Shown: positions 1 to 12,286 of the stretch, in pieces
Layout: every line of letters begins with the position of its first letter
How positions within the stretch are numbered: the first letter of the stretch is position 1
DNA from: Lutraria lutraria
Taxonomy: Eukaryota > Mollusca > Bivalvia > Venerida > Mactridae
Reading direction: 5' to 3'
Length of the DNA: 64,000 nt
NCBI GenBank assembly: GCA_964023205.1
Contig: OZ026843.1
Location: 1,225,029 to 1,289,028, forward strand
The notes under the pieces: model-generated
The model's database searches: none
The model's input: only the letters and a program-made list of their open reading frames with translations
What the model was told of the DNA's origin: nothing
Position numbers and translations under genes: made by a program

Positions 1-530
1 TAGCTGTGGTCAGATTTATATCCTGACAACAACAATCAACGTATGTTTTAGTGTATGTTAGCTGTGGTCAGATTTATATCCTGACAACAACACCAATCAA
101 CTTATGTTTTAGTGTATGTTAGCTGTGGTAAGATTTATATCCTGACAACAACACCAATCAACTTATGTTTTAGTGTATGTTAGCTGTGGTCAGATTTATA
201 TCCTGACAACAACACCATCAACGTATGATTTAGTGTATGTTAGCTGTGGTCAGATTTATATCCTGACAACATCACTAATCAACGTATGTTTTAGTGTATG
301 TTAGCTGTGGTCAGATTTATATCCTGACAACAACAATCAACGTATGTTTCAGTGTATGTTAGCTGTGGTCAGATTTATATCCTGACAACAACACCAATCA
401 ACTTATGTTTTAGTGTATGTTAGCTGTGGTCAGATTTATATCCTGACAACAACACCAATCAACTTATGTTTCAGTGTATGTTAGCTGTGGTCAGATTTAT
501 ATCCTGACAACATCACTAATCAATTTATGT
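1..530 (+). repeat. Block repeated at 6034-6563 (offset 6,033)
   Basis: This stretch and 6034-6563 share rare variants at a constant offset of 6,033 bp. Examples are GTAAG in place of GTCAG at 128-132 and 6161-6165, and GTATGATT near 223-230 and 6256-6263. The match ends within one monomer of position 530. Beyond that the left copy continues into a type A tract, while the right copy continues into sequence like that at 1433 onward. The left edge is cut by the window. Confidence 0.85.
9..27. other. Short dyad (possible hairpin) inside the monomer, first example
   Basis: GTCAG (9-13) and CTGAC (23-27) are perfect reverse complements separated by nine AT-rich bases. The same dyad recurs in every monomer of the TGAC type, so several hundred times. 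In TTAC-type monomers the right arm is CTTAC and one of the five pairs is lost. The strongest version seen is at 5203-5221, where GTCAGG and CCTGAC pair over six bases with a seven-base loop. A five-pair stem is weak. Whether it folds in single-stranded DNA or in a transcript, or is a protein half-site pair, is unknown. Confidence 0.6.
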
Positions 531-1475
531 TTTAGTGTATGTTAGCTGTGATCAGATTTATATCCTGACAACATCACAAATCAACTTATGTTTTAGTGTA
601 TGTTAGCTGTGGTCAGATTTATATCCTGACAACATCACTTATCAACTTATGTTTCAGTGTATGTTAGCTGTGGTCAGATTTATATCCTGACAACATCACT
701 AATCAAGTTATAATTTAGTGTATGTTAGCTGTGGTCAGATTTAAATCCTGACAACATCACTAATCAACTTATGTTTTAGTGTATGTTAGCTGTGGTCAGA
801 TTTATATCCTGACAACATCACTAATCAACTTATGTTTTAGTGTATGTTAGCTGTGGTCAGATTTATATCCGTACAACATCACTAATCAACTTATGTTTCA
901 GTGTATGTTAGCTGTGGTCAGATTTATATCCTTACAACATCACTAATCAACTTATGTTTTAGTGTATGTCAGCTGTGGTCAGATTTATATCCTGACAACA
1001 TCAATCAACTTATGTTTTAGTGTATGTTAGCTGTGGTCAAATTTATATCCTTACAACAACTCCAATCAACTTATGTTTCAGTGTATGTTAGCTGTGATCA
1101 GATTTATATCCTTACAACAACACTAATCAACTTATGTTTTAGTGTATGTTAGCTGTGGTCAGATTTATATCCTTACAACAACACCAATCAACTTATGTTT
1201 CAGTGTATGTTAGCTGTGGTCAGATTTATATCCTTACAACATCACTAATCCACTTATGTTTTAGTGTATGTTAGCTGTGGTCAGATTTATATCCTTACAA
1301 CAACACTAATCACCTTATGTTTTAGTGTATGTTAGCTGTGGTCAGATTTAGATCCTGACAACATCACTTATCAACTTATGTTTTAGTGTATGTTAGCTGT
1401 GGTCAGATTTATATCCTGACAACATCATTAATCAACTTATGTTTTAGTGTATGTTAGCTGTGGTCAGATTTATAT
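480..1475 (+). repeat. 1,872-bp-offset duplication, first copy
   Basis: About 995 bp, rich in type A monomers, is repeated at about 2352-3347 with a constant offset of 1,872 bp. Shared rare states include CAATTTATG at 521, CTGTGATC at 547, the TTATAATTTAG monomer near 709, GTCAGC at 968, and TTAGATCC at 1349. Copies diverge at about 1475, where the first turns to a TTAC/AACAATC monomer and the second carries TTATTTCC. Confidence 0.88.
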
Positions 1476-2300
1476 CCTTACAACAACAATCAACGTAAGT
1501 TTTAGTGTAGGTTAGCTGTGGTCAGATTTATATCTTGACAACAACAATCAACGTATGTTTCAGTGTATGTTAGCTGTGGTCAGATTTATATCCTTACAAC
1601 AACACCAATCAACTTATGTTTTAGTGTATGTTAGCTGTGGTCAGATTTATATCCTTACAACAACACCAATCAACGTATGTTTCGGTGTATGTTAGCTGTG
1701 GTCAGATTTATATCCTGACAACAACAATGAACGTATGATTCAGTGTATGTTAGCTGTGGTCAGATTTATATCCTGACAACATCACCAATCAACTTATGTT
1801 TTAGTGTATGTTAGCTGTGGTCAGATTTATATCCTGACAACATCACTAATCAACGTATGTTTCAGTGTATGTTAGCTGTGGTCAGGTTTATATACTTACA
1901 ACAACAATCAACGTATGTTTCAGTGTATGTTAGCTGTGGTCAGATTTATATCCTGACAACATCACTAATCAACGTATGTTTCAGTGTATGTTAGCTATGG
2001 TCAGATTTATATCCTTACAACAACACCAATCAACCTATGTTTCAGTGTATGTTAGCTGTGGTCAGATTTATATCCTTACAACACCAATCAACGTATGTTT
2101 CAGTGTATGTTAGCTGTGGTCAGATTTATATCCTTACAACAACACCATCAACGTATGTTTCAGTGTAGGTTAGCTGTGGTCAGATTTATATCCTTACAAC
2201 AACACCAATCAACGTTTGTTTCAGTGTATGTTAGCTGTGGTCAGATTTATATCCTTACAACAACACCAATCAACGTATGTTTCAGTGTATGTTAGCTGTG
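1433..2300 (+). repeat. Block related to 6554-7598
   Basis: This mostly type B stretch matches 6554-7598, but the offset steps upward along the block: 5,121 near 1534, 5,179 near 1728, 5,240 near 1881 and 5,298 near 2095. Each step (58, 61, 58) is one whole monomer. Shared variants include TATCTTGAC, AACAATGAACG and TCAGGTTTATATAC. The right-hand copy has therefore gained, or this copy lost, three separate single monomers. Confidence 0.83.
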
Positions 2301-2351
2301 ATCAGATTTATATCCTTACAACAACACTAATCAACTTATGTTTCAGTGTAT

Positions 2352-3347
2352 GTTAGCTGTGGTCAGATTTATATCCTGACAACATCACTAATCAATTTAT
2401 GTTTTAGTGTATGTTAGCTGTGATCAGATTTATATCCTGACAACATCACAAATCAACTTATGTTTTAGTGTATGTTAGCTGTGGTCAGATTTATATCCTG
2501 ACAACATCACTTATCAACTTATGTTTCAGTGTATGTTAGCTGTGGTCAGATTTATATCCTGACAACATCACTAATCAAGTTATAATTTAGTGTATGTTAG
2601 CTGTGGTCAGATTTAAATCCTGACAACATCACTAATCAACTTATGTTTTAGTGTATGTTAGCTGTGGTCAGATTTATATCCTGACAACATCACTAATCAA
2701 CTTATGTTTTAGTGTATGTTAGCTGTGGTCAGATTTATATCCGTACAACATCACTAATCAACTTATGTTTCAGTGTATGTTAGCTGTGGTCAGATTTATA
2801 TCCTTACAACATCACTAATCAACTTATGTTTTAGTGTATGTCAGCTGTGGTCAGATTTATATCCTGACAACATCAATCAACTTATGTTTTAGTGTATGTT
2901 AGCTGTGGTCAAATTTATATCCTTACAACAACTCCAATCAACTTATGTTTCAGTGTATGTTAGCTGTGATCAGATTTATATCCTTACAACAACACTAATC
3001 AACTTATGTTTTAGTGTATGTTAGCTGTGGTCAGATTTATATCCTTACAACAACACCAATCAACTTATGTTTCAGTGTATGTTAGCTGTGGTCAGATTTA
3101 TATCCTTACAACATCACTAATCCACTTATGTTTTAGTGTATGTTAGCTGTGGTCAGATTTATATCCTTACAACAACACTAATCACCTTATGTTTTAGTGT
3201 ATGTTAGCTGTGGTCAGATTTAGATCCTGACAACATCACTTATCAACTTATGTTTTAGTGTATGTTAGCTGTGGTCAGATTTATATCCTGACAACATCAT
3301 TAATCAACTTATGTTTTAGTGTATGTTAGCTGTGGTCAGATTTATTT
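2352..3347 (+). repeat. 1,872-bp-offset duplication, second copy
   Basis: Second copy of the 480-1475 block, with the same order of rare monomer variants, including CAATTTATG at 2393, GTCAGC at 2840 and TTAGATCC at 3221. Its right half is duplicated again just downstream with a 607-bp offset. Confidence 0.88.
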
Positions 3348-3354
3348 CCTGACA

Positions 3355-3906
3355 ACATCACTAATCAACTTATGTTTCAGTGTATGTTAGCTGTGGTCAG
3401 ATTTATATCCTTACAACATCACTAATCAACTTATGTTTTAGTGTTTGTCAGCTGTGGTCAGATTTATATCCTGACAACATCAATCAACTTATGTTTTAGT
3501 GTATGTTAGCTGTGGTCAGATTTATATCCTTACAACAACTCCAATCAACTTATGTTTCAGTGTATGTTAGCTGTGGTCAGATTTATATCCTTACAACAAC
3601 ACTAATCAACTTATGTTTTAGTGTATGTTAGCTGTGGTCAGATTTATATCCTTACAACAACACCAATCAACTTATGTTTCAGTGTATGTTAGCTGTGGTC
3701 AGATTTATATCCTTACAACATCACTAATCTACTTATGTTTTAGTGTATGTTAGCTGTGGTCAGATTTATATCCTTACAACAACACTAATCACCTTATGTT
3801 TTAGTGTATGTTAGCTGTGGTCAGATTTAGATCCTGACAACATCACTTATCAACTTATGTTTTAGTGTGTGTTAGCTGTGGTCAGATTTATATCCTGACA
3901 ACATCA
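3355..3906 (+). repeat. 607-bp-offset partial duplication of 2748-3299
   Basis: About nine monomers repeat the series at 2748-3299 with a constant offset of 607 bp, giving a head-to-tail duplication with a ten-monomer unit. Shared markers are GTCAGC (2842 and 3449), ATCACC (3181 and 3788) and TTAGATCC (3221 and 3828). Small differences, such as TGTTTGTC for TGTATGTC near 3445 and ATCTAC for ATCCAC near 3728, show some divergence since duplication. Confidence 0.85.
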
Positions 3907-4239
3907 CTAATCAACTTATGTTTTAGTGTATGTTAGCTGCGGTCAGATTTATATCCTGACAACATCACTAATCAACTTATGTTTTAGTGCATGTTAGCTG
4001 TGGTCAGATTTATATCCTTACAACAACAATCAACTTATGTTTCAGTGTATGTTAGCTGTGGTCAGATTTATATCCTTACAACATCACTAATCAACTTATG
4101 TTTCAGTGTATGTTAGCTTTGGTCAGATTTATATCCTTACAACAACAATCAACGTATGTTTCAGTGTATGTTAGCTGTGGTCAGATTTATATCCTGACAA
4201 CATCACTAATCAACTTATGTTTTAGTGTATGTTAGCTAT
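3907..4239 (+). repeat. Monomers not assigned to a higher-order unit
   Basis: Ordinary monomers, mostly type A with some AACAATC 58-bp forms. I could not tie this stretch to a larger duplicated unit by eye, and nothing else is present in it. Confidence 0.7.
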
Positions 4240-4987
4240 GGTCAGATTTATATCCTTACAACAACAATCAACCTATGTTTCAGTGTATGTTAGCTGTGGT
4301 CAGATTTATATCCTTACAAAATCACCAATCAACGTATGTTTCAGTGTAGGTTAGCTGTGTTCAGATTTATATCCTGACAACATCAATCAACTTATGTTTT
4401 AGTGTATGTTAGCTGTGGTCAGATTTATATCCTTACAACAACACCATCAACTTATGTTTTAGTGTATGTTAGCTGTGGTCAGATTTATATCCTTACAACA
4501 TCACTAATCAACTTATGTTTTAGTGTATGTTAGCTGTTGTCTGATTTATATCCTTACAACATCACCAATCAACTTATGTTTTAGTGTATGTTAGCTGTGG
4601 TCAGATTTATATCCTTACAACAACAATCAACCTATGTTTCAGTGTATGTTAGCTGTGGTCAGATTTATATCCTTACAAAATCACCGATCAACGTATGTTT
4701 CAGTGTAGGTTAGCTGTGTTCAGATTTATATCCTGACAACATCAATCAACTTATGTTTTAGTGTATGTTAGCTGTGGTCAGATTTATATCCTTACAACAA
4801 CACCATCAACTTATGTTTTAGTGTATGTTAGCTGTGGTCAGATTTATATCCTTACAACATCACTAATCAACTTATGTTTTAGTGTATGTTAGCTGTTGTC
4901 TGATTTATATCCTTACAACATCACCAATCAACTGATGTTTTAGTGTATGTTAGCTGTGGTCAGATTTATATCCTTACAACAACACCA
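4240..4987 (+). repeat. 359-bp (six-monomer) tandem duplication
   Basis: Two head-to-tail copies, about 4240-4598 and 4599-4957, with the match continuing to about 4987. Shared rare states at a 359-bp offset are AACCTATG (4271 and 4630), TTACAAAATCACC, the CTGTGTTCAG monomer, and CTGTTGTCTG (4533 and 4892). Few differences are visible, for example CACCAATC against CACCGATC. Confidence 0.86.
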
Positions 4988-5700
4988 ATCAACTTATGCT
5001 TCAGTGTATGTTAGCTGTGGTCAGATTTATATCCTTACAAAGTCACTAATCAACTTATGTTTTAGTGTATGTTAGCTGTGGTCAGATTTATATCCTGACA
5101 ACAACACTAATCAACTTATGTTTTAGTGTATGTTAGCTGTGGTCAGATTTATATCCTGACAACATCACTAATCAACTTATGTTTTAGTGTATATTAGCTG
5201 TGGTCAGGTTTATATCCTGACAACATCACTAATCAACTTATGTTTTAGTGTATGTTAGCTGTGGTCATATTTATATCCTTACAACATCACTAATCAACTT
5301 ATGTTTCAGTGTATGTTAGCAGTGGTCAGATTTATATCCATACAACAACAATCAACGTATGTTTCAGTGTATGTTAGCTGTGGTCAGATTTATATCCTGA
5401 CAACATCACTAATCAACTTATGTTTTAGTGTATGTTAGCTGTGGTCAGATTTATATCCTTACAACAACAATCAACGTATGTTTCAGGGTATGTTAGCTGT
5501 GGTCAGATTTATATCCTTACAACATCACTAATCATCTTATGTTTCAGTGTATGTTAGCTGTGGTCAGATTTATATCCTGACAACATCACTAACCAACGTA
5601 TGTTTTAGTGTATGTTAGCTGTGGTCAGATTTATATCCTGACAACATCACTAATCGACTTATGTTTTAGTGTATGTTAGCTGTGGTCAGATTTATATCCT
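4988..5700 (+). repeat. Mosaic monomer tract without a clear larger unit
   Basis: This is a mixture of type A 61-bp and AACAATC 58-bp monomers, often alternating. Singular variants include ACAAAGTCAC near 5037, GTCATATT near 5265, a six-pair dyad at 5203-5221, and TATCCATAC near 5336. Part of the series resembles 22,590-23,100, which carries ACAAAGTCAC and GTCATATT in the same order. This suggests an older relationship to the 3,567-bp unit. Confidence 0.7.
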
Positions 5701-6090
5701 TACAACAACAATCAACGTATGTTTCAGTGTATGTTAGCTGTGGTCAGATTTATATCCTGACAACATCACCAATCAACTTATGTTTTAGTGTATGTTAGCT
5801 GTGGTCAGATTTATATCCTGACAACAACAATCAACGTACGTTTTAGTGTATGTTAGCTGTGGTCAGATTTATATCCTGACAACATCACTAATCAACTTAT
5901 GTTTTAGTGTAGGTTAGCTGTGGTCAGATTTATATCCTTACAACAACAATCAATGTATGTTTCAGTGTATGTTAGCTGTGGTCAGATTTATATCCTGACA
6001 ACATCACCAATCAACTTATGTTTTAGTGTATGTTAGCTGTGGTCAGATTTATATCCTGACAACAACAATCAACGTATGTTTTAGTGTATG
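5701..6090 (+). repeat. 238-bp (four-monomer) local repeat
   Basis: A four-monomer series alternating 58 and 61 bp starts at 5701 and begins again at 5939, an offset of 238 bp. The second copy carries AATGTATG near 5952 where the first has AACGTATG, a CpG-to-TpG change. The second copy runs into the block starting at 6034. Confidence 0.75.
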
Positions 6091-6563
6091 TTAGCTGTGG
6101 TCAGATTTATATCCTGACAACAACACCAATCAACTTATGTTTTAGTGTATGTTAGCTGTGGTAAGATTTATATCCTGACAACAACACCAATCAACTTATG
6201 TTTTAGTGTATGTTAGCTGTGGTCAGATTTATATCCTGACAACAACACCATCAACGTATGATTTAGTGTATGTTAGCTGTGGTCAGATTTATATCCTGAC
6301 AACATCACTAATCAACGTATGTTTTAGTGTATGTTAGCTGTGGTCAGATTTATATCCTGACAACAACAATCAACGTATGTTTCAGTGTATGTTAGCTGTG
6401 GTCAGATTTATATCCTGACAACAACACCAATCAACTTATGTTTTAGTGTATGTTAGCTGTGGTCAGATTTATATCCTGACAACAACACCAATCAACTTAT
6501 GTTTCAGTGTATGTTAGCTGTGGTCAGATTTATATCCTGACAACATCACTAATCAACTTATGT
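6034..6563 (+). repeat. Second copy of the 1-530 block
   Basis: Near-identical to 1-530 at an offset of 6,033 bp, including the GTAAG variant at 6161 and GTATGATT near 6256. After about 6554 the sequence switches to the series seen at 1433 onward. The boundary is therefore a junction between two segments that lie about 0.9 kb apart in the first copy. Confidence 0.85.
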
Positions 6564-7598
6564 TTTAGTGTATGTTAGCTGTGGTCAGATTTATATCCTT
6601 ACAACAACAATCAACGTAAGTTTTAGTGTAGGTTAGCTGTGGTCAGATTTATATCTTGACAACAACAATCAACGTATGTTTCAGTGTATGTTAGCTGTGG
6701 TCAGATTTATATCCTTACAACAACACCAATCAACGTATGTTTCAGTGTATGTTAGCTGTGGTCAGATTTATATCCTGACAACAACACTAATCAACTTATG
6801 TTTTAGTGTAGGTTAGCTGTGGTCAGATTTATATCCTTACAACAACAATCAATGTATGTTTCAGTGTATGTTAGCTGTGGTCAGATTTATATCCTGACAA
6901 CAACAATGAACGTATGTTTCAGTGTATGTTAGCTGTGGTCAGATTTATATCCTGACAACATCACCAATCAACTGATGTTTTAGTGTATGTTAGCTGTGGT
7001 CAGATTTATATCCTTACAACAACACCAATCAACATATGTTTTAGTGTATGTTAGCTGTGGTCAGATTTATATCCTGACAACATCACTAATCAACGTATGT
7101 TTCAGTGTATGTTAGCTGTGGTCAGGTTTATATACTTACAACAACAATCAACATATGTTTCAGTGTATGTTAGCTGTGGTCAGATTTATATCCTTACAAC
7201 AACAATCAACGTATGTTTCAGTGTATGTTAGCTGTGGTCAGATTTATATCCTGACAACATCACTAATCAACGTATGTTTCAGTGTATGTTAGCTGTGGTC
7301 AGAGTTATATCCTTACAACAACACCAATCAACGTATGTTTCAGTGTATGTTAGCTGTGGTCAGATTTATATCCTTACAACACCAATCAACGTATGTTTCA
7401 GTGTATGTTAGCTGTGGTCAGATTTATATCCTTACAACAACACCATCAACGTATGTTTCAGTGTAGGTTAGCTGTGGTCAGATTTATATCCTTACAACAA
7501 CACCAATCAACGTTTGTTTCAGTGTATGTTAGCTGTGGTCAGATTTATATCCTTACAACAACACCAATCAACGTATGTTTCAGTGTATGTTAGCTGTG
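6554..7598 (+). repeat. Block related to 1433-2300, three monomers longer
   Basis: Same variant order as 1433-2300, with three extra single monomers relative to it (offset rises 5,121 to 5,179 to 5,240 to 5,298). It contains AATGTATG near 6851, a probable decay of the monomer's CpG. Its right part is also the beginning of the 2,646-bp unit. Confidence 0.82.
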
Positions 7599-9640
7599 GT
7601 CAGATTTATATCCTTACAACAACTCCAATCAACGTATGTTTCGGTGCATGTTAGCTGTGGTCAGATTTATATCCTTACAACAACAATCAACTTATGTTTC
7701 AGCGTATGTTAGCTTTGGTCAGATTTATATCCTTACAACAATACCAATCAACGTATGTTTCAGTGTATGTTAGCTGTGGTCAGATTTATATCCTTACAAC
7801 AACACCAATCAACGTATGTTTCAGTGTATGTTAGCTGTGGTCAGATTTATATCCTTACAACAACACCAATCAACGTATGTTTCAGTGTATGTTAGCAGTG
7901 GTCAGATTTATATCCTTACAACAACTCCAATCAACGTATGTTTCAGTGTATGTTAGCTGTGGTCAGATTTATATCCTTACAACAACAATCAACTTATGTT
8001 TCAGCGTATGTTAGCTGTGGTCAGATTTATATCCTTACAACAACACTAATCAACTTATGTTTTAGTGAATGTTAGCTGTGGTAAGATTTATATCCTTACA
8101 ACAACACTAATCAACTTATGTTTTAGTGTATGTTAGCTGTGGTCAGATTTATATCCTTACAACAACAATCAACTTATGTTTCAGCGTATGTTAGCTGTGG
8201 TCAGATTTATATCCTTACAACAACACTAATCAACGTATGTTTTAGTGTATGTTAGCTGTGGTAAGATTTATATCCTTACAACAACACTAATCAACTTATG
8301 TTTTAGTGTATGTTAGCTGTGGTCAGATTTATATCCTTACAACAGCAATCAACTTATGTTTCAGTGTATGTTAGCTGTGGTCAGATTTATATCCTTACAA
8401 CAACACTAATCAACTTATGTTTTAGTGTATGTTAGCTGTGGTCAGATTTATATCCTTACAACAACACCAATCAACGTATGTTTCAGTGTATGTTAGCTGT
8501 GGTCAGATTTATATCCCTACAACAGCACCAATCAACGTATGTATCAGTGTATGTTAGCTGTGGTCAGATTTATATCCTTACAACAACAATCAACTTATGT
8601 TTCAGTGTATGTTAGCTGTGGTCAGATTTATATCCTTACAACATCACTAATCAACTTATGTTTTAGTGTATGTTAGCTGTGGTCAGATTTATATCCTTAC
8701 AACAACACTAATCAACGTATGTATCAGTGTATGTTAGCTGTGGTCAGATTTATATCCTTACAACATCACTAATCAACTTATGTTTCAGTGTATGTTAGCT
8801 GTGGTCAGATTTATATCCTTACAACAACACTGATCAACTTATGTTTCAGTGTATGTTAGCTGTGGTCAGATTTATATCCTTACAACAGCACCAATCAACG
8901 TATGTATCAGTGTATGTTAGCTGTGGTCAGATTTATATCCTTACAACAACACCAATCAACGTATGTTTCAGTGTATGTTAGCTGTGGTCTGATTTATATC
9001 CTGACAACAACACCATCAACGTATGTTTTAGTGTATGTTAGCTGTGGTCAGATTTATATCGTGACAACATCACTAATCAACGTATGTTTTAGTGTATGTT
9101 AGCTGTGGTCAGATTTATATCCTGACAACAACAATCAACGTATGTTTCAGTGTATGTTAGCTGTGGTCAGATTTATATCCTGACAACAACACCAATCAAC
9201 TTATGTTTTAGTGTATGTTAGCTGTGCTCAGATTTATATCCTGACAACAACACCAATCAACTTATGTTTCAGTGTATGTTAGCTGTGGTCAGATTTATAT
9301 CCTGACAACATCACTAATCAACTTATGTTTTAGTGTAGGTTAGCTGCGGTCAGATTTATATCCTAACAACAACAATCAACGTAAGTTTTAGTGTAGGTTA
9401 GCTGTGGTCAGATTTATATCCTTACAACAACAATCAACGTATGTTTCAGTGTATGTTAGCTGTGGTCAGATTTATATCCTTTCAACAACACCAATCAACG
9501 TATGTTTCAGTGTATGTTAGCTGTGGTCAGATTTATATCCTGACAACAACAATCAACGTATGTTTCAGTGTATGTTAGCTGTGGTCAGATTTATATCCTT
9601 ACAACAACACCAATCAACTTATGTTTTAGTGTATGTTAGC
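6995..9640 (+). repeat. Higher-order repeat of 2,646 bp, copy 1
   Basis: About 44 monomers, repeated directly downstream with a constant offset of 2,646 bp. Shared markers include AACATATG (7150 and 9796), CAGAGTTATATCC (7301 and 9947), the series with TTCGGTGCATG (7640 and 10,286), GTGAATG (8066 and 10,712), several GTATGTATCAG monomers, and CTGTGCTC near 9225. The upstream edge is set where 6961-6990 (AACTGATG) stops matching 9607-9636. Confidence 0.9.
7981..8520 (+). repeat. 180-bp (three-monomer) local repeat, three units
   Basis: A trimer of one 58-bp and two 61-bp monomers begins at 7981, 8161 and 8341, exactly 180 bp apart. The first two share CAGCGTATG and the GTAAG variant; the third is slightly diverged (ACAGCAATC). 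The same series recurs at about 10,627-11,166 within the second 2,646-bp copy. Confidence 0.8.
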
Positions 9641-12286
9641 TGTGGTCAGATTTATATCCTTACAACAACACCAATCAACATATGTTTTAGTGTATGTTAG
9701 CTGTGGTCAGATTTATATCCTGACAACATCACTAATCAACGTATGTTTCAGTGTATGTTAGCTGTGGTCAGGTTTATATACTTACAACAACAATCAACAT
9801 ATGTTTCAGTGTATGTTAGCTGTGGTCAGATTTATATCCTTACAACAACAATCAACGTATGTTTCAGTGTATGTTAGCTGTGGTCAGATTTATATCCTGA
9901 CAACATCACTAATCAACGTATGTTTCAGTGTATGTTAGCTGTGGTCAGAGTTATATCCTTACAACAACACCAATCAACGTATGTTTCAGTGTATGTTAGC
10001 TGTGGTCAGATTTATATCCTTACAACACCAATCAACGTATGTTTCAGTGTATGTTAGCTGTGGTCAGATTTATATCCTTACAACAACACCATCAACGTAT
10101 GTTTCAGTGTAGGTTAGCTGTGGTCAGATTTATATCCTTACAACAACACCAATCAACGTTTGTTTCAGTGTATGTTAGCTGTGGTCAGATTTATATCCTT
10201 ACAACAACACCAATCAACGTATGTTTCAGTGTATGTTAGCTGTGGTCAGATTTATATCCTTACAACAACTCCAATCAACGTATGTTTCGGTGCATGTTAG
10301 CTGTGGTCAGATTTATATCCTTACAACAACAATCAACTTATGTTTCAGCGTATGTTAGCTTTGGTCAGATTTATATCCTTACAACAATACCAATCAACGT
10401 ATGTTTCAGTGTATGTTAGCTGTGGTCAGATTTATATCCTTACAACAACACCAATCAACGTATGTTTCAGTGTATGTTAGCTGTGGTCAGATTTATATCC
10501 TTACAACAACACCAATCAACGTATGTTTCAGTGTATGTTAGCAGTGGTCAGATTTATATCCTTACAACAACTCCAATCAACGTATGTTTCAGTGTATGTT
10601 AGCTGTGGTCAGATTTATATCCTTACAACAACAATCAACTTATGTTTCAGCGTATGTTAGCTGTGGTCAGATTTATATCCTTACAACAACACTAATCAAC
10701 TTATGTTTTAGTGAATGTTAGCTGTGGTAAGATTTATATCCTTACAACAACACTAATCAACTTATGTTTTAGTGTATGTTAGCTGTGGTCAGATTTATAT
10801 CCTTACAACAACAATCAACTTATGTTTCAGCGTATGTTAGCTGTGGTCAGATTTATATCCTTACAACAACACTAATCAACGTATGTTTTAGTGTATGTTA
10901 GCTGTGGTAAGATTTATATCCTTACAACAACACTAATCAACTTATGTTTTAGTGTATGTTAGCTGTGGTCAGATTTATATCCTTACAACAGCAATCAACT
11001 TATGTTTCAGTGTATGTTAGCTGTGGTCAGATTTATATCCTTACAACAACACTAATCAACTTATGTTTTAGTGTATGTTAGCTGTGGTCAGATTTATATC
11101 CTTACAACAACACCAATCAACGTATGTTTCAGTGTATGTTAGCTGTGGTCAGATTTATATCCCTACAACAGCACCAATCAACGTATGTATCAGTGTATGT
11201 TAGCTGTGGTCAGATTTATATCCTGACAACAACAATCAACTTATGTTTCAGTGTATGTTAGCTGTGGTCAGATTTATATCCTTACAACATCACTAATCAA
11301 CTTATGTTTTAGTGTATGTTAGCTGTGGTCAGATTTATATCCTTACAACAACACTAATCAACGTATGTATCAGTGTATGTTAGCTGTGGTCAGATTTATA
11401 TCCTTACAACATCACTAATCAACTTATGTTTCAGTGTATGTTAGCTGTGGTCAGATTTATATCCTTACAACAACACTGATCAACTTATGTTTCAGTGTAT
11501 GTTAGCTGTGGTCAGATTTATATCCTTACAACAGCACCAATCAACGTATGTATCAGTGTATGTTAGCTGTGGTCAGATTTATATCCTTACAACAACACCA
11601 ATCAACGTATGTTTCAGTGTATGTTAGCTGTGGTCTGATTTATATCCTGACAACAACACCATCAACGTATGTTTTAGTGTATGTTAGCTGTGGTCAGATT
11701 TATATCGTGACAACATCACTAATCAACGTATGTTTTAGTGTATGTTAGCTGTGGTCAGATTTATATCCTGACAACAACAATCAACGTATGTTTCAGTGTA
11801 TGTTAGCTGTGGTCAGATTTATATCCTGACAACAACACCAATCAACTTATGTTTTAGTGTATGTTAGCTGTGCTCAGATTTATATCCTGACAACAACACC
11901 AATCAACTTATGTTTCAGTGTATGTTAGCTGTGGTCAGATTTATATCCTGACAACATCACTAATCAACTTATGTTTTAGTGTAGGTTAGCTGCGGTCAGA
12001 TTTATATCCTAACAACAACAATCAACGTAAGTTTTAGTGTAGGTTAGCTGTGGTCAGATTTATATCCTTACAACAACAATCAACGTATGTTTCAGTGTAT
12101 GTTAGCTGTGGTCAGATTTATATCCTTTCAACAACACCAATCAACGTATGTTTCAGTGTATGTTAGCTGTGGTCAGATTTATATCCTGACAACAACAATC
12201 AACGTATGTTTCAGTGTATGTTAGCTGTGGTCAGATTTATATCCTTACAACAACACCAATCAACTTATGTTTTAGTGTATGTTAGC
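9641..12286 (+). repeat. Higher-order repeat of 2,646 bp, copy 2
   Basis: Head-to-tail second copy of 6995-9640. The match continues to about 12,320 before the sequence turns to the AACAATGAACG series seen near 6895 and 1720. Differences from copy 1 are few, for example TATCCTGAC at 11,220 against TATCCTTAC at 8574. The last ~1 kb is also the start of the 5,315-bp unit, so this duplication and the next overlap. Confidence 0.9.
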
